From Desulfobulbus alkaliphilus (GTDB lineage: Bacteria > Desulfobacterota > Desulfobulbia > Desulfobulbales > Desulfobulbaceae), in the NCBI RefSeq assembly GCF_016918545.1, contig NZ_JAFFQC010000007.1:1-64000 (forward strand): DNA of 64,000 bases, in the 5' to 3' direction. A program made the position numbers and the translations under genes. The first letter of the stretch is position 1; every line of letters starts with the position of its first letter. The notes beneath the pieces are model-generated. The model made no database searches and was not told the origin of the DNA. It saw only the letters and a program-made list of their open reading frames with translations. Shown in pieces: positions 25,959 to 34,837 of this stretch.

Positions 25959-26706
25959 GGCAAAACTCGATGCAAAACAACCTGATACAGACCGCCCATA
26001 CCGGCGGTCCCCATTGTTCGTCCTACAGTATCGGGCCATACCTGGGGTTGTCAACAGGCAGCCCCCCGGTTTCGTCGTAATCGACATTCCCTTGCACAAG
26101 CATACCCTGTGCCCTTCCATTACCAACTTTACTTCCAGTCTTTCTATCGCGCCGTCAGAATCACTCCTCAAATTATTTCCAGCCCAGGAATACCTGTGAC
26201 CCTGGTGGACCGGGACACGTCTATCAAATACAAATAAGATCACGAGATTGTGGCTAAAGAATCAAAATCAAGGTAAGATAGACAAAAATGTATCGGCTGA
26301 ATAGCATCCGCACAGATCTTGACCCCACGCTGCCTGCTGTGCCTGTCTCATAAGCGTTACCTGTGCCGAACGTCTTCTGCATAGAGTTAACAATAAAAAA
26401 AGTCTTTTTTCAAATAGATGAATGCAATACTTCGAGTTTTACAAACAGCGGCCAAATCTAAGGAGGTGAACCGGACTCGCACCTGATTTCTCAATCGCAA
26501 TACATGCCCCTTGAAAGAACACTTTGTGAGGAACCGAACACCATCCCTGTATTCGTGAAAAATCTGTTTTCCTGAAGCAGGCATACCCGAGACCGGAAGC
26601 CTGCTTATCCCCAAGGGAAAACTGGGAAACGGTTCCAGGTTCCGGGTGTATGCAGCATCAAGTTGTCCACCCGGTGAACGGTTATCTTTGATGAAGAGAG
26701 GTCACC
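25959..26706. other. Long intergenic region between E1-like gene and nrfA
   Basis: About 750 bp without a supported gene. It must contain divergent control regions for the minus-strand E1 gene and for nrfA, but I see no convincing promoter or riboswitch. No copy of the dispersed repeat is present, unusual for a gap of this size in this window. Confidence 0.5.
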
Positions 26707-28203
26707 ATGAAGAAGATCCTGGTATGTGCAATCGGAGTCCTTGTCGCCGCCGGATTCTCAATCCTCCAGGCCGAGGGCATCGACCTGGGCGAGGGCAATT
26801 TGGAATTCAGAAACATGCCCCAGTACCAATCCTACCTGCAAAACAATGACGATACCCAGATGACCGAATACGGTGGATCAGTGCCCCACCGTAAACACGA
26901 TGGCGTCAACCCCCTGCCCAAAGGGTATAAGCATGCCCAGCCTTACCTGAAAAACCTGTGGCTCGGGTATCCCTTCAGTTACCAGTATGACCGCGCCCGC
27001 GGCCACACCTATGCCATCGACGATCTTTTCAAGATTGACCGGATCAACCGCTACAGTGAACAGGCCGGCCTGCCAGCGACCTGCTTGAACTGCAAGACCA
27101 ACACCATCCCTCAACTGCTCGAGGAAAAGGGGGATGAGTTCTGGGCGTCGGAGTTCCACCAGTACCGACCCATGCATGACGGCGGTAAACACAGCATCGG
27201 TTGTACCAACTGCCATGATCCAGAGAACAGTATGCGCCTGACCATCACCAGCGTTCCTCTTGACGAGGCGCTCAAAAGGGCCGGTAAGGACTGGCGCCAA
27301 GCCTCCCGTGACGAGATGCGCTCCCTGGTCTGTGCCCAGTGCCATGTGGAATACTACTTTGAAACCGGTGTCCACGGGGTAGCTGCTAAACCCCATTTTC
27401 CCTGGGATTACGGGATGAACCCGGATCAGATGTACGAATTTTTCCGGAACGGTATTCCGGAACGCGACGGTTTCAAGGGACAATTTGTCGATTGGACGCA
27501 TGCGGTTTCCAAAACTCCGATGATCAAAGTCCAGCATCCCGAATATGAAATGTACTATGACAGCATCCATGGGGCCAACGGTGTTTCCTGCGCCGACTGT
27601 CACATGCCGCGCATCAGAGTCGGCCCGGCAACCATCTCTTCGCACCATTGGACCTCGCCGCTGAAAAGCGATGTTGGCATGAGCGCCTGCATGACCTGTC
27701 ATGGCGACAAGACCCCGGAATTCATGAAGAGCCGAGTCATTTATCACCAGGAAAAAGTCTGGCGACAACTCCTCATCGCCCAGGAAAAATCAGTGCGTGC
27801 ACATGAAGCCGTGCGCATGGCCATGGAGTACCCGGATCTGCCCTTACCTAACGAAACCATTATCAACGAGGCCCGGGAATTGGTCCGCAAGGGCCAGTGG
27901 TTCTGGGATTATGTCTCAGCCGAAAACAGCGCCGGCTTCCATAACCCAAGCAAATCCCTGGAAACGCTAGCTTTTTCACAGCAATACAGTGATGAGGCGG
28001 TGCGGCTGGCCATCCGCGCCACCAACTATGCCATTGCTGCTGACCTGGATAAACCGATTGAGGAACTGGTACCGCCGATCATGGAGCATAGCCGCAAACT
28101 GCAGCAGAGCCAAGAGCACCTCGATTCACATCCCTGGCTCCGCTACTTGCCGCTGTTTCCGGAGGCCGACCTGGTATGGGATGGATACCAACGGGTGAAC
28201 TGA
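26707..28203 (+). CDS. nrfA: Cytochrome c nitrite reductase, pentaheme catalytic subunit NrfA
   Basis: Periplasmic six-electron reduction of nitrite to ammonium. The 498-aa precursor has a signal peptide (MKKILVCAIGVLVAAGFSI). The hallmark heme site with lysine ligand, CLNCK, is at residue 126, followed by four CxxCH sites: CTNCH (166), CAQCH (209), CADCH (295) and CMTCH (328). The first site is CxxCK, not CxxCH, which distinguishes NrfA from related multiheme cytochromes. The ribosome binding site is GAGAGG. A NapC/NrfH-type tetraheme gene follows by 84 bp as its quinol-oxidising partner. In sulfate reducers this enzyme also detoxifies nitrite. Confidence 0.96.
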   Translation: MKKILVCAIGVLVAAGFSILQAEGIDLGEGNLEFRNMPQYQSYLQNNDDTQMTEYGGSVPHRKHDGVNPLPKGYKHAQPYLKNLWLGYPFSYQYDRARGHTYAIDDLFKIDRINRYSEQAGLPATCLNCKTNTIPQLLEEKGDEFWASEFHQYRPMHDGGKHSIGCTNCHDPENSMRLTITSVPLDEALKRAGKDWRQASRDEMRSLVCAQCHVEYYFETGVHGVAAKPHFPWDYGMNPDQMYEFFRNGIPERDGFKGQFVDWTHAVSKTPMIKVQHPEYEMYYDSIHGANGVSCADCHMPRIRVGPATISSHHWTSPLKSDVGMSACMTCHGDKTPEFMKSRVIYHQEKVWRQLLIAQEKSVRAHEAVRMAMEYPDLPLPNETIINEARELVRKGQWFWDYVSAENSAGFHNPSKSLETLAFSQQYSDEAVRLAIRATNYAIAADLDKPIEELVPPIMEHSRKLQQSQEHLDSHPWLRYLPLFPEADLVWDGYQRVN

Positions 28204-28287
28204 CGCAACAACACAACCGAACACTGCCAGGTGAGTGAGGCGGAACACCGTCTCACTCCGTTGGAACTTCCCTGCAAGGAGGTCTGT

Positions 28288-28761
28288 ATGAAAAAAAACA
28301 GGACGATTTTCTGGACATTGATCGTTGTTGTTGCCCTCGCCGTTGTTCTTGGTGGGGCCTTGAAACTGACAGCCATTACTTCTTCTGATACTTTTTGCAT
28401 CACCTGTCATGCCTACGAGAAAGTCTCTTGGGATTACGGCCAGCATCCGGATGTCGGATGCATTGCCTGCCATACCAAGGGAACAATACAGGATAAAACG
28501 GCAGGTCTGCGCAAAGTGTATTTGACCCTGACCGACCAGGTCGATCCCCATCGAGATAACCTGCCCAGTTATTTAGACAACACCCAGGACAACTGCATCG
28601 CCTGTCATATGGACAGCGAAAGAATCGCTCTTATGCCCGTCTTCAAGGAACGGCATGACGAGTACCTCCGCCATGCCCCAAGCTGCATGAGCTGTCACGA
28701 AGCAGGCCATTCCCTGAAACTCAGGGATTTACGTGTCCCGGGGACCCGGCTCAGGCTCTGA
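28288..28761 (+). CDS. nrfH: Tetraheme quinol dehydrogenase of the NapC/NirT family (NrfH-like)
   Basis: Membrane-anchored cytochrome c expected to pass electrons from menaquinol to NrfA. The start at 28288 (MKKNRTIFW) follows AAGGAGG; 157 aa. There is one N-terminal membrane helix (about residues 6-28), then four CxxCH heme sites: CITCH (37), CIACH (58), CIACH (103) and CMSCH (133). The length fits NrfH. It lies downstream of nrfA, whereas nrfH precedes nrfA in many proteobacteria, and the sequence between the hemes is quite divergent from Desulfovibrio NrfH. The partner role is therefore inferred from position and heme count. Confidence 0.85.
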   Translation: MKKNRTIFWTLIVVVALAVVLGGALKLTAITSSDTFCITCHAYEKVSWDYGQHPDVGCIACHTKGTIQDKTAGLRKVYLTLTDQVDPHRDNLPSYLDNTQDNCIACHMDSERIALMPVFKERHDEYLRHAPSCMSCHEAGHSLKLRDLRVPGTRLRL

Positions 28762-28766
28762 TTTAT

Positions 28767-28975
28767 CCTGGGTCCGTACTGTTCGTCCGTGCGTCAGCTT
28801 TGCTGCCCGTGACCGTTCGATTCAAGTGCACTTTATCGGACAGGGACGGCAATGAAGATGGCGTGCGGATCGGGGCCCTCAAGAAAGGCGGGTGAATCTC
28901 ATTGTCAAAAAATCTTCAGAAATTATAACCTGACGACAGGACAACAATACCCAAACAGCTGTTCAGCGATCATTC
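28767..28975 (-). repeat. Dispersed MITE-like repeat, copy 8 (diverged)
   Basis: Opposite orientation, starting 6 bp after the nrfH-like stop. The hairpin half is clear, while the far end is degraded (the terminal repeat is barely recognisable near 28960-28975). Confidence 0.75.
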
Positions 28976-29213
28976 ATCCAAAGGATGATTTACTGTTTCC
29001 CACAGCTAAGGTTTGGGGGAAAATGCAATGGCAGGATTCGGTCCCACTCGGTTTCTTTGCCAGAAACAGGCAGGTGTTGCTGGCATATTTCCGTGCCAGT
29101 GATTATATTTATAAATTACCTAAGAAAAGGTTCATCCATGGATGAAGAGCAGCTCTTGTCCAAGCTCAGCCCTTCATCACCTGTAGCCAATGAACACCAC
29201 GTGGAGGTTGACC

Positions 29214-29468
29214 ATGTACAGTGAAAAGCAGTTGTGTGATAAAATCAGATCGCTTTATCCTGAAATCGGTGCGTGCGGGATAGATATTGATGTCAACTAT
29301 AATGACAAGGAACAGGCTTGGCTTGTTACCCTGAAAAAAGATGCCAAGGAGTTGAAGCATTATCTCAACCTGCCCGACGCCGATGGATGCATGGAAGGAA
29401 AACAATGCGTGTCCCTTGGTCTTGAAATTGCCCAACTTCGTAAACACCTGGAACGCGAAGGCTTCTAA
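29214..29468 (+). CDS. Small acidic protein of unknown function
   Basis: A protein of 84 aa. ATG 29214 has GGAGG 6 bp upstream; an earlier ATG at 29190 overlaps that site and is rejected. The sequence reads as an alpha/beta fold: a helix (KQLCDKIRSLYPEIG), a strand with alternating residues (GIDIDVNYNDKEQAWLVTLKK), a helix, and a C-terminal helix with a pair of cysteines, one at the DADGCMEGKQC segment. No family was recognised. A strong terminator follows 85 bp later, so it is an independent or last-in-unit gene. It lies between the nitrite reductase genes and a binding-protein/kinase pair. Confidence 0.7.
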   Translation: MYSEKQLCDKIRSLYPEIGACGIDIDVNYNDKEQAWLVTLKKDAKELKHYLNLPDADGCMEGKQCVSLGLEIAQLRKHLEREGF

Positions 29469-29553
29469 CACCCTTCACTCCTGTTTTGCCAGAGGCGGTA
29501 AAGCGCCAAGTAAACTTCAGGCCCTGGTTCCTGGCAAAATCACAACAATAGTC

Positions 29554-29586
29554 AAAAGGAGGCAGGTCTCTCACTTGCCTCCTTTT
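29554..29586 (+). terminator. Rho-independent terminator after the small unknown gene
   Basis: An 11-bp perfect stem, AAAAGGAGGCA / TGCCTCCTTTT, with an 11-nt loop. The T-run on either strand allows bidirectional action. Confidence 0.85.
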
Positions 29587-30010
29587 CTCGTAGTTGCAAG
29601 CGACACATTGTCCACCCCGCCCTGACCACAAAAAAGTCGCGAAACACCCTGATACCAGGTTTCATGGTGCAGCGCCCATCCAAGGCGAATCAAGCCGACG
29701 TCACTCCCCCTCATTTTCATTGTGCAGCAACTGTTTGCCCGGGCCTGTTTGCAGAAAACTGCTTGGAGAGAGCAATTCCTTTGGCTATACTTTATCTATG
29801 AGAGTACTATTTCGTCTTTTCCCATTTTTTTGCACCATGCACCCAGAAAACCACGGTTGCGCTAAAGCTCCTCCTTACCGAATCAGGTTTCGGACAGTGG
29901 TAGGAAGCCCGCCAGCTGAATGCCACGATTTTTCGGTCGCAGGTACTGTCGTGCTTCGTCAAAACGACGACGTGCGCTCTCCGGCACAGGTTTGGCAGGC
30001 AACAACGGCC

Positions 30011-30994
30011 ATGGTCCTGTTCATCCTGACCCTGCTCCTGGTTGGAGCAAACTTCGGCCATGCCGAAGTGCGCCCTTTTCGTATCGGCACCGGTGGCCTT
30101 GGCGGCGCTTATTATCCTGTCGGCAAGCTGATTGCCCTGGGGATAACCGCGCCTATACCCCGAGAAGATGGCAGGGAAGACAGTATCCAGGGCATACCAG
30201 GACTTGTCGGGGTGGCTTATAATTCCACGGGATCCGTAGCCAACGTCCTTGCGGTAGCGGCCAACGAAATCGAGGCCGGCCTGGCACAGGCTGATGTGGC
30301 CTTCCAGGCTATACACGGTCAGGGTCCGTTCGCCGATGTTTTCGCTGCCCGCAATCTTCGCGCCGTAGCCAGCCTGTATCCGGAAAAATTACAGATTGTC
30401 ACCCGGAGAGATACCGGCATCAGAAGCGTCGTTGATTTTCGTAATAACCGCATCTCCATCGACGAGCTTGGTTCCGGAACCCTGCCGGTTATGCGCATTG
30501 TCCTCGAAGCACATGGGTTGACCGAGAATGATTTTTTCCCTGTATATCTCAAACCGGTCTTCACCACAGAAAAAATGATCAACCGAGAAATCCATGGCTT
30601 TTCAATGATGGGTGGCGTTCCCATGGAGGCTGTCTCCCAGATCATTGATACCGGTTTGTTCCTGGTTCCCATCGCCCCGCCCACGGCGGTACAGATCGCG
30701 GCCCGTTACCCCTTCCTCACCCCCGGAATTATCCCGGCCAATGCCTACCAAGGCCTGCCGGAGACACCAACCCTGCAGGTTCACGCACTGCTGGTCGTCC
30801 ATTCCAACCTGGACCATGAACTTGTCTACCAACTGACCCGGGCTTTATGGAACAGGCGCACCCAGGAACTCCTCGCTACAGGTCACCCCGTTGGCCAAAG
30901 TATCCGTCTTGAATCAGCCATGGAGGGCCTGTCTATTCCCCTGCATCCCGGGGCTGAACAATTTTACCAAGAGCAGGGCATGGTCCTGCCATAA
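30011..30994 (+). CDS. TAXI-family TRAP-type solute-binding protein
   Basis: Periplasmic binding protein of about 327 aa, of the TAXI type: GTGGLGGAYYPVGKLIA at the mature N-terminus, ALAQADVAFQAI-like motif, LRAVASLYPEKLQIVTR, VDFRNNRISIDELGSGT and the C-terminal IPANAYQG segment. A hydrophobic leader (MVLFILTLLLVGANFGHA) gives export. The start is uncertain: ATG 30011 has only a weak binding site, and upstream ATGs at 29837 and 29799 or a non-ATG start would lengthen the leader. No TRAP permease is present. A membrane hybrid kinase follows in the same direction, so a sensing role is plausible. Confidence 0.85.
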   Translation: MVLFILTLLLVGANFGHAEVRPFRIGTGGLGGAYYPVGKLIALGITAPIPREDGREDSIQGIPGLVGVAYNSTGSVANVLAVAANEIEAGLAQADVAFQAIHGQGPFADVFAARNLRAVASLYPEKLQIVTRRDTGIRSVVDFRNNRISIDELGSGTLPVMRIVLEAHGLTENDFFPVYLKPVFTTEKMINREIHGFSMMGGVPMEAVSQIIDTGLFLVPIAPPTAVQIAARYPFLTPGIIPANAYQGLPETPTLQVHALLVVHSNLDHELVYQLTRALWNRRTQELLATGHPVGQSIRLESAMEGLSIPLHPGAEQFYQEQGMVLP

Positions 30995-31155
30995 GCGCAT
31001 CTTGACAACACCATGCTGCAAGCGAACAACGTCCCTCTAAACTGCAAACACTGACACTTCAGGAAGGGTCACCTGCGAAGCCGTTTCCCAGGCCGTGTGA
31101 CTGCCACCGGCTGTGCACCTGGTCAACTGTTTAAACCTCACCACGTTTTTTCATT

Positions 31156-33390
31156 TTGAATACAGAATACCCTGACAAACGATTGAGCCGCGCCACTCAC
31201 ATCCTGCCTTGGGTTGCCATATTCGTGGTGATTGTCATGGTGATCGGCACCGGCTGGCATACCAATACCACCTTGCGCTCGGTGGAGAAAAACCTGCCTT
31301 TTCTCGTCCTCAATGAACTCCACGACCTGACCCTGATTTTTGAAGAACTCTCCGAGGCCACATTCGCTGCCGAATTGACCAGATCCATGCCCAGCAACCT
31401 AAACCTGGAACGGCTTCGCCGCAAAGTGGATACCGTGCATGATAGTTTGATCGAACTTCGCCAGAGTTACGTGTTCGATAACATGGTGCAGGCTTCTGCT
31501 TTCCATAATCTGGTGGCCCCGGCTCTCATCGATGCGCGGATCTGGTTGTCTGAAGGTATCTCCGGGTACGGACCCGACTCGGAGACAACCCTGGCCATTG
31601 TCCAGTCCCGCCTGGCCAATGTCTTTGCTCAATCCAAATCACTCAATCGGGTCTCAAGGGAGTCCGCCCTGAGCATCCTTGATGCACAGCGCACTCGACT
31701 TGACCGTTTTCTTCTCAGTATCAATGTACTTTTTGCGGCTACTCTGTTTATCACTGCAACCCTGATCGCCCTGCTCATCCGTCAACAGCATTTCCGCCGT
31801 CGAGAAATGGAGCATGTGACAGCTCTGACCCGAACCAGACGGTCCCTGCAGCAGAGTGAAGAACTGCACAGCAAGCTCCTGGCAACACTGCCGGATATCG
31901 TCCTTCGTACCGACCTGGCGGGAACCATTCTCTTTGTTAATGAACAGGCTCTGGACATATCCGGCTATCGAGCCGTGGACGTCATCGACCGCAATATGTT
32001 TGATTTCATCGCTCCTGAGGATCGGCAGCGGGCGGTGAAAAATACCAGGGACATGATGAACCAACCCTTGGGCCCACGGGAATACCAGCTGATCATGAAA
32101 AACGGTGACCTGAAAAATTTTGAGGTCAACGGCAGCGTTTTGAGGGATACTGAGAACAACCCGTACGGGATTGTTCTTGTTTGTCGGGACAGTAGCGAGC
32201 GGTTGCACCTGATAGCTGAACGCCGCCAACTGGAAGAACGTCTGCACCGGGTCGAAAAAATGGAAGCTCTGGGGACGCTCGCTGGTGGAGTGGCCCATGA
32301 TCTGAACAATGTTCTAGGGGGGCTGGTGGGGTATTCGGAGTTACTGCTGATGAAAATCCCGCCGGATAACCCGCTCCATCGCTATGTCAGCAATATATTC
32401 GAATCCGGTCAGCGAGGTGCGGCCATCATTCAGGATCTTTTGACCCTGGCCCGGCGAGGTGTGTCCGTCAATCAGGTCGTCAATTTGAACACCCTGATCC
32501 AGGAAGCTCTCAACACTCTGGAGTTTCAACAATTGAAAACCTCGGCTCCAGGTATTCTTTTCACCACCGACCTGGACAATACGCTTCTGGATATTAAAGG
32601 ATCGTCTGTACACCTTGGTAAAACCATCCTCAACCTGATTTTCAATGCGGTGGAGGCCATGGAAGGATCTGGTCAGGTGACCATCAGGACGGAAAACAGA
32701 CACCTGGACGCGCCAATCAGCGGCTACGACACCATCACTGCCGGTGATTATGTCCTCCTTTCAGTTGAGGATACCGGTCACGGCATAGCTGAATCCGATC
32801 TGAAAAAGATATTCGAGCCCTTCTATACCAAAAAGGTCATGGGCAGAAGCGGTACCGGCCTGGGGCTGGCAGTGGTCTGGGGAACGGTCAAGGACCATCA
32901 GGGTTATGTGGACGTTCATAGTGAGGAGGGCAAAGGCAGCCGGTTCATGCTCTATTTTCCGGCTACTTCAGAACACAGGGCAGAGGCACTTCCTTTTCCT
33001 CCTTCGCAACAGTATAAAGGACACGGTGAAACGATCCTTGTTGTTGATGATGTCGAGACCCAGCGAGAGCTGGCCCGGAACATGCTCAGCAGTATCGGGT
33101 ATGAAGTGATCGTTGCCCCAAGTGGAGAAGCGGCGCTGGCCTATCTGCAAACCGGCAACCAGGTTGACTTGGTGATGCTGGACATGATCATGGATCCAGG
33201 CATCGACGGCCTGGAAACCTATCATCGCATCCTCAAAATACGCCCAGGCCAGAAAGCCATTCTGGTCAGTGGATTCTCGGAAACGGAAAATGTCCGCAGA
33301 GCCCTCCAATTAGGAGCAGGCAGCTATGTCCGTAAACCCTACCTGATGGAAACCCTGGCCATGGCTGTCCGCAACGAGCTTGAAAAATAA
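31156..33390 (+). CDS. Hybrid sensor histidine kinase (sensor-PAS-HisKA-HATPase-REC)
   Basis: Membrane sensor kinase of 744 aa. Two membrane helices (about 13-35 and 190-215) enclose a helical periplasmic domain of about 150 residues. A PAS domain follows (about 245-355), then HisKA with phospho-acceptor His381 in AHDLNNVLGG, an HATPase domain (DTGHGI, GTGLGLAVVWG) and a C-terminal receiver with Asp676 (VMLDMIMDPG). The final REC may phosphorelay or self-regulate. The only in-frame start after the upstream stop is TTG at 31156. It follows the TAXI binding protein by 161 bp and may read its ligand state. No DNA-binding regulator is adjacent. Confidence 0.88.
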   Translation: MNTEYPDKRLSRATHILPWVAIFVVIVMVIGTGWHTNTTLRSVEKNLPFLVLNELHDLTLIFEELSEATFAAELTRSMPSNLNLERLRRKVDTVHDSLIELRQSYVFDNMVQASAFHNLVAPALIDARIWLSEGISGYGPDSETTLAIVQSRLANVFAQSKSLNRVSRESALSILDAQRTRLDRFLLSINVLFAATLFITATLIALLIRQQHFRRREMEHVTALTRTRRSLQQSEELHSKLLATLPDIVLRTDLAGTILFVNEQALDISGYRAVDVIDRNMFDFIAPEDRQRAVKNTRDMMNQPLGPREYQLIMKNGDLKNFEVNGSVLRDTENNPYGIVLVCRDSSERLHLIAERRQLEERLHRVEKMEALGTLAGGVAHDLNNVLGGLVGYSELLLMKIPPDNPLHRYVSNIFESGQRGAAIIQDLLTLARRGVSVNQVVNLNTLIQEALNTLEFQQLKTSAPGILFTTDLDNTLLDIKGSSVHLGKTILNLIFNAVEAMEGSGQVTIRTENRHLDAPISGYDTITAGDYVLLSVEDTGHGIAESDLKKIFEPFYTKKVMGRSGTGLGLAVVWGTVKDHQGYVDVHSEEGKGSRFMLYFPATSEHRAEALPFPPSQQYKGHGETILVVDDVETQRELARNMLSSIGYEVIVAPSGEAALAYLQTGNQVDLVMLDMIMDPGIDGLETYHRILKIRPGQKAILVSGFSETENVRRALQLGAGSYVRKPYLMETLAMAVRNELEK

Positions 33391-33392
33391 CA

Positions 33393-33607
33393 CCTGGGTC
33401 CGTGAGCGCTCGTCAGCGCGTCAGCTTTATTGCCGGTGCCCGTTTGATGAAAGGACACTTTATCGGACGGGTATGGGCAATCAAGATCGTGCGGACGGAC
33501 GCCCCGAAGGGCGGCGGCTGAAGATTATCACTAATGAACCCAATACAATTACATTGCAATTACAGCAAGATACACCCAGGAAAGTGTCCAACCGTCACGG
33601 ATTCAGG
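33393..33607 (-). repeat. Dispersed MITE-like repeat, copy 9
   Basis: Full-length (215 bp) copy in opposite orientation, beginning 2 bp after the stop codon of the hybrid kinase and ending 9 bp before the stop of the convergent small gene. Confidence 0.92.
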
Positions 33608-33616
33608 CAACGGTGA

Positions 33617-33877
33617 TCATTCCGGCAGGTTATTGACCTGGTACCCTTGGGCAACCAGTGCATTGACCAGTTCTGTCCGCTGACGCTCTCTGGCCACGAT
33701 CTGCAATTGCAGCCAGGAACGCCATTCAGCCCGCTGTTCCGCCTTGGGTGAATCGGCCGCAAGCGGTGGACTGTTTTCCAATTGAACCCTGGCCTGCTGT
33801 ATTTCTCCCGTCAGTTTATCGTACTGCTCACGAAAACGGGCAAGATCCTCTATAGTTTCATATTCGATGGTCAGCAT
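33617..33877 (-). CDS. Small hypothetical coiled-coil protein
   Basis: An 86-aa acidic/basic helical protein (DLARFREQYDKLTGEIQQAR and WLQLQIVARERQRTELVNAL), probably two long helices, with no membrane segment and no recognised family. A GACGAGA site lies before ATG 33877. It sits 128 bp downstream of the FMN reductase on the same strand. Composition looks coding, but it could be a chance frame. Confidence 0.5.
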   Translation of the reverse strand: MLTIEYETIEDLARFREQYDKLTGEIQQARVQLENSPPLAADSPKAEQRAEWRSWLQLQIVARERQRTELVNALVAQGYQVNNLPE

Positions 33878-34004
33878 AGCATTCTCGTCCGCCTACCCTG
33901 GCTCTTCAATTCAATACCAACCGAGAAGCCGGGTGCCCTGCCGGTGCGGTAATCGATGGGCAGAACGGAAACACGATTGCTCTCCCGGTCCCTGTCACCG
34001 TTCT

Positions 34005-34556
34005 TCAGGTGGCGTGTTGTTGCACCCAGGCAGCATACCGGTCCATCCAGCCTTGCAGGAATTTCCGGGACTCGGCGCTGATTCCGCCGGATTCGTCAAA
34101 GAGTCCCGCGCCGGCCTGGAGAAAAGCTTCCGGCTGCCCCAAGGTGGGCATATCCAGATAAGCGAGGATAGTACGCAGATGTTGCTGCGCTATGGCGGTG
34201 CCGATGGTACCCACCGATACGCCCAGGATGCCGGCTGGTTTTCCGACCCAGGCACTGTCGCCATAGGGGCGGGATGCATGATCCAGGGCGTTTTTGAGAA
34301 CACCGGGGATGGAGCGGTTATATTCCGGGGTGACAAACACCAGACCGGCAGCAGCCCTGATTTCATCTTTGAAACGCTTGACCGAGTCGTCCTGGCGATC
34401 ATCGTGGTCCTGGTTGTATAAGGGCAGATCGCCGATTTCCAAGGACTTGAAAGTAAACCCCTCCGGCGCCAGTCCGGTCAGGGCATGGGCCAAGGCACGG
34501 TTAAAAGAATCCTTGCGCAGACTGCCAACGACAATACCAATATGATATAATTTCAT
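34005..34556 (-). CDS. NADPH-dependent FMN reductase family protein
   Basis: A flavodoxin-fold oxidoreductase of 183 aa. It has the phosphate loop VGSLRKDSFNRALAHALT near residues 11-28, the family signature VFVTPEYNRSIPGVLKNALD, and GTIGTAIAQQHLR. Such proteins reduce flavins, quinones, azo compounds or chromate using NAD(P)H. A GGAGGG site precedes ATG 34556. Neighbouring genes give no specific substrate. Confidence 0.92.
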   Translation of the reverse strand: MKLYHIGIVVGSLRKDSFNRALAHALTGLAPEGFTFKSLEIGDLPLYNQDHDDRQDDSVKRFKDEIRAAAGLVFVTPEYNRSIPGVLKNALDHASRPYGDSAWVGKPAGILGVSVGTIGTAIAQQHLRTILAYLDMPTLGQPEAFLQAGAGLFDESGGISAESRKFLQGWMDRYAAWVQQHAT

Positions 34557-34837
34557 GATGCCCTCCTGGTATGATGAGATTTATGAATGATTCGTGTCCA
34601 TTCAGAAACAAAATTTCTTGGCTTTTATTGGAGACACACGCGCGTGGTGGCACACGCGAACGGGACCGCAGGCATCTATCTGATCCTTGCGGTGTTGATC
34701 GAACAGCGCCACAAAGAACTAGGGAAAGAGAACCAGTTTCAAATAGTTACACTTCTACTTTTACATCAATTTCTCAAGTTGTCAAGATACGACCGCCTTG
34801 ACCCTCGCACCACATTCGACCCGTCCGGAACAGGGCT
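34557..34837. other. Intergenic region upstream of FMN reductase
   Basis: About 280 bp without a convincing gene. A perfect -35 box TTGACA occurs on the minus strand at 34780-34785 with a poor -10 (TAAAAG) 16 bp on, facing the reductase; this is only a weak promoter candidate. Confidence 0.4.

Noticed and set aside
25959-26243. N-terminal extension of the E1-like protein
   Set aside because: About 95 extra codons precede the family start at 25958 and look non-homologous; a weak ribosome binding site at 25958 leaves some doubt, but the extension is less plausible.
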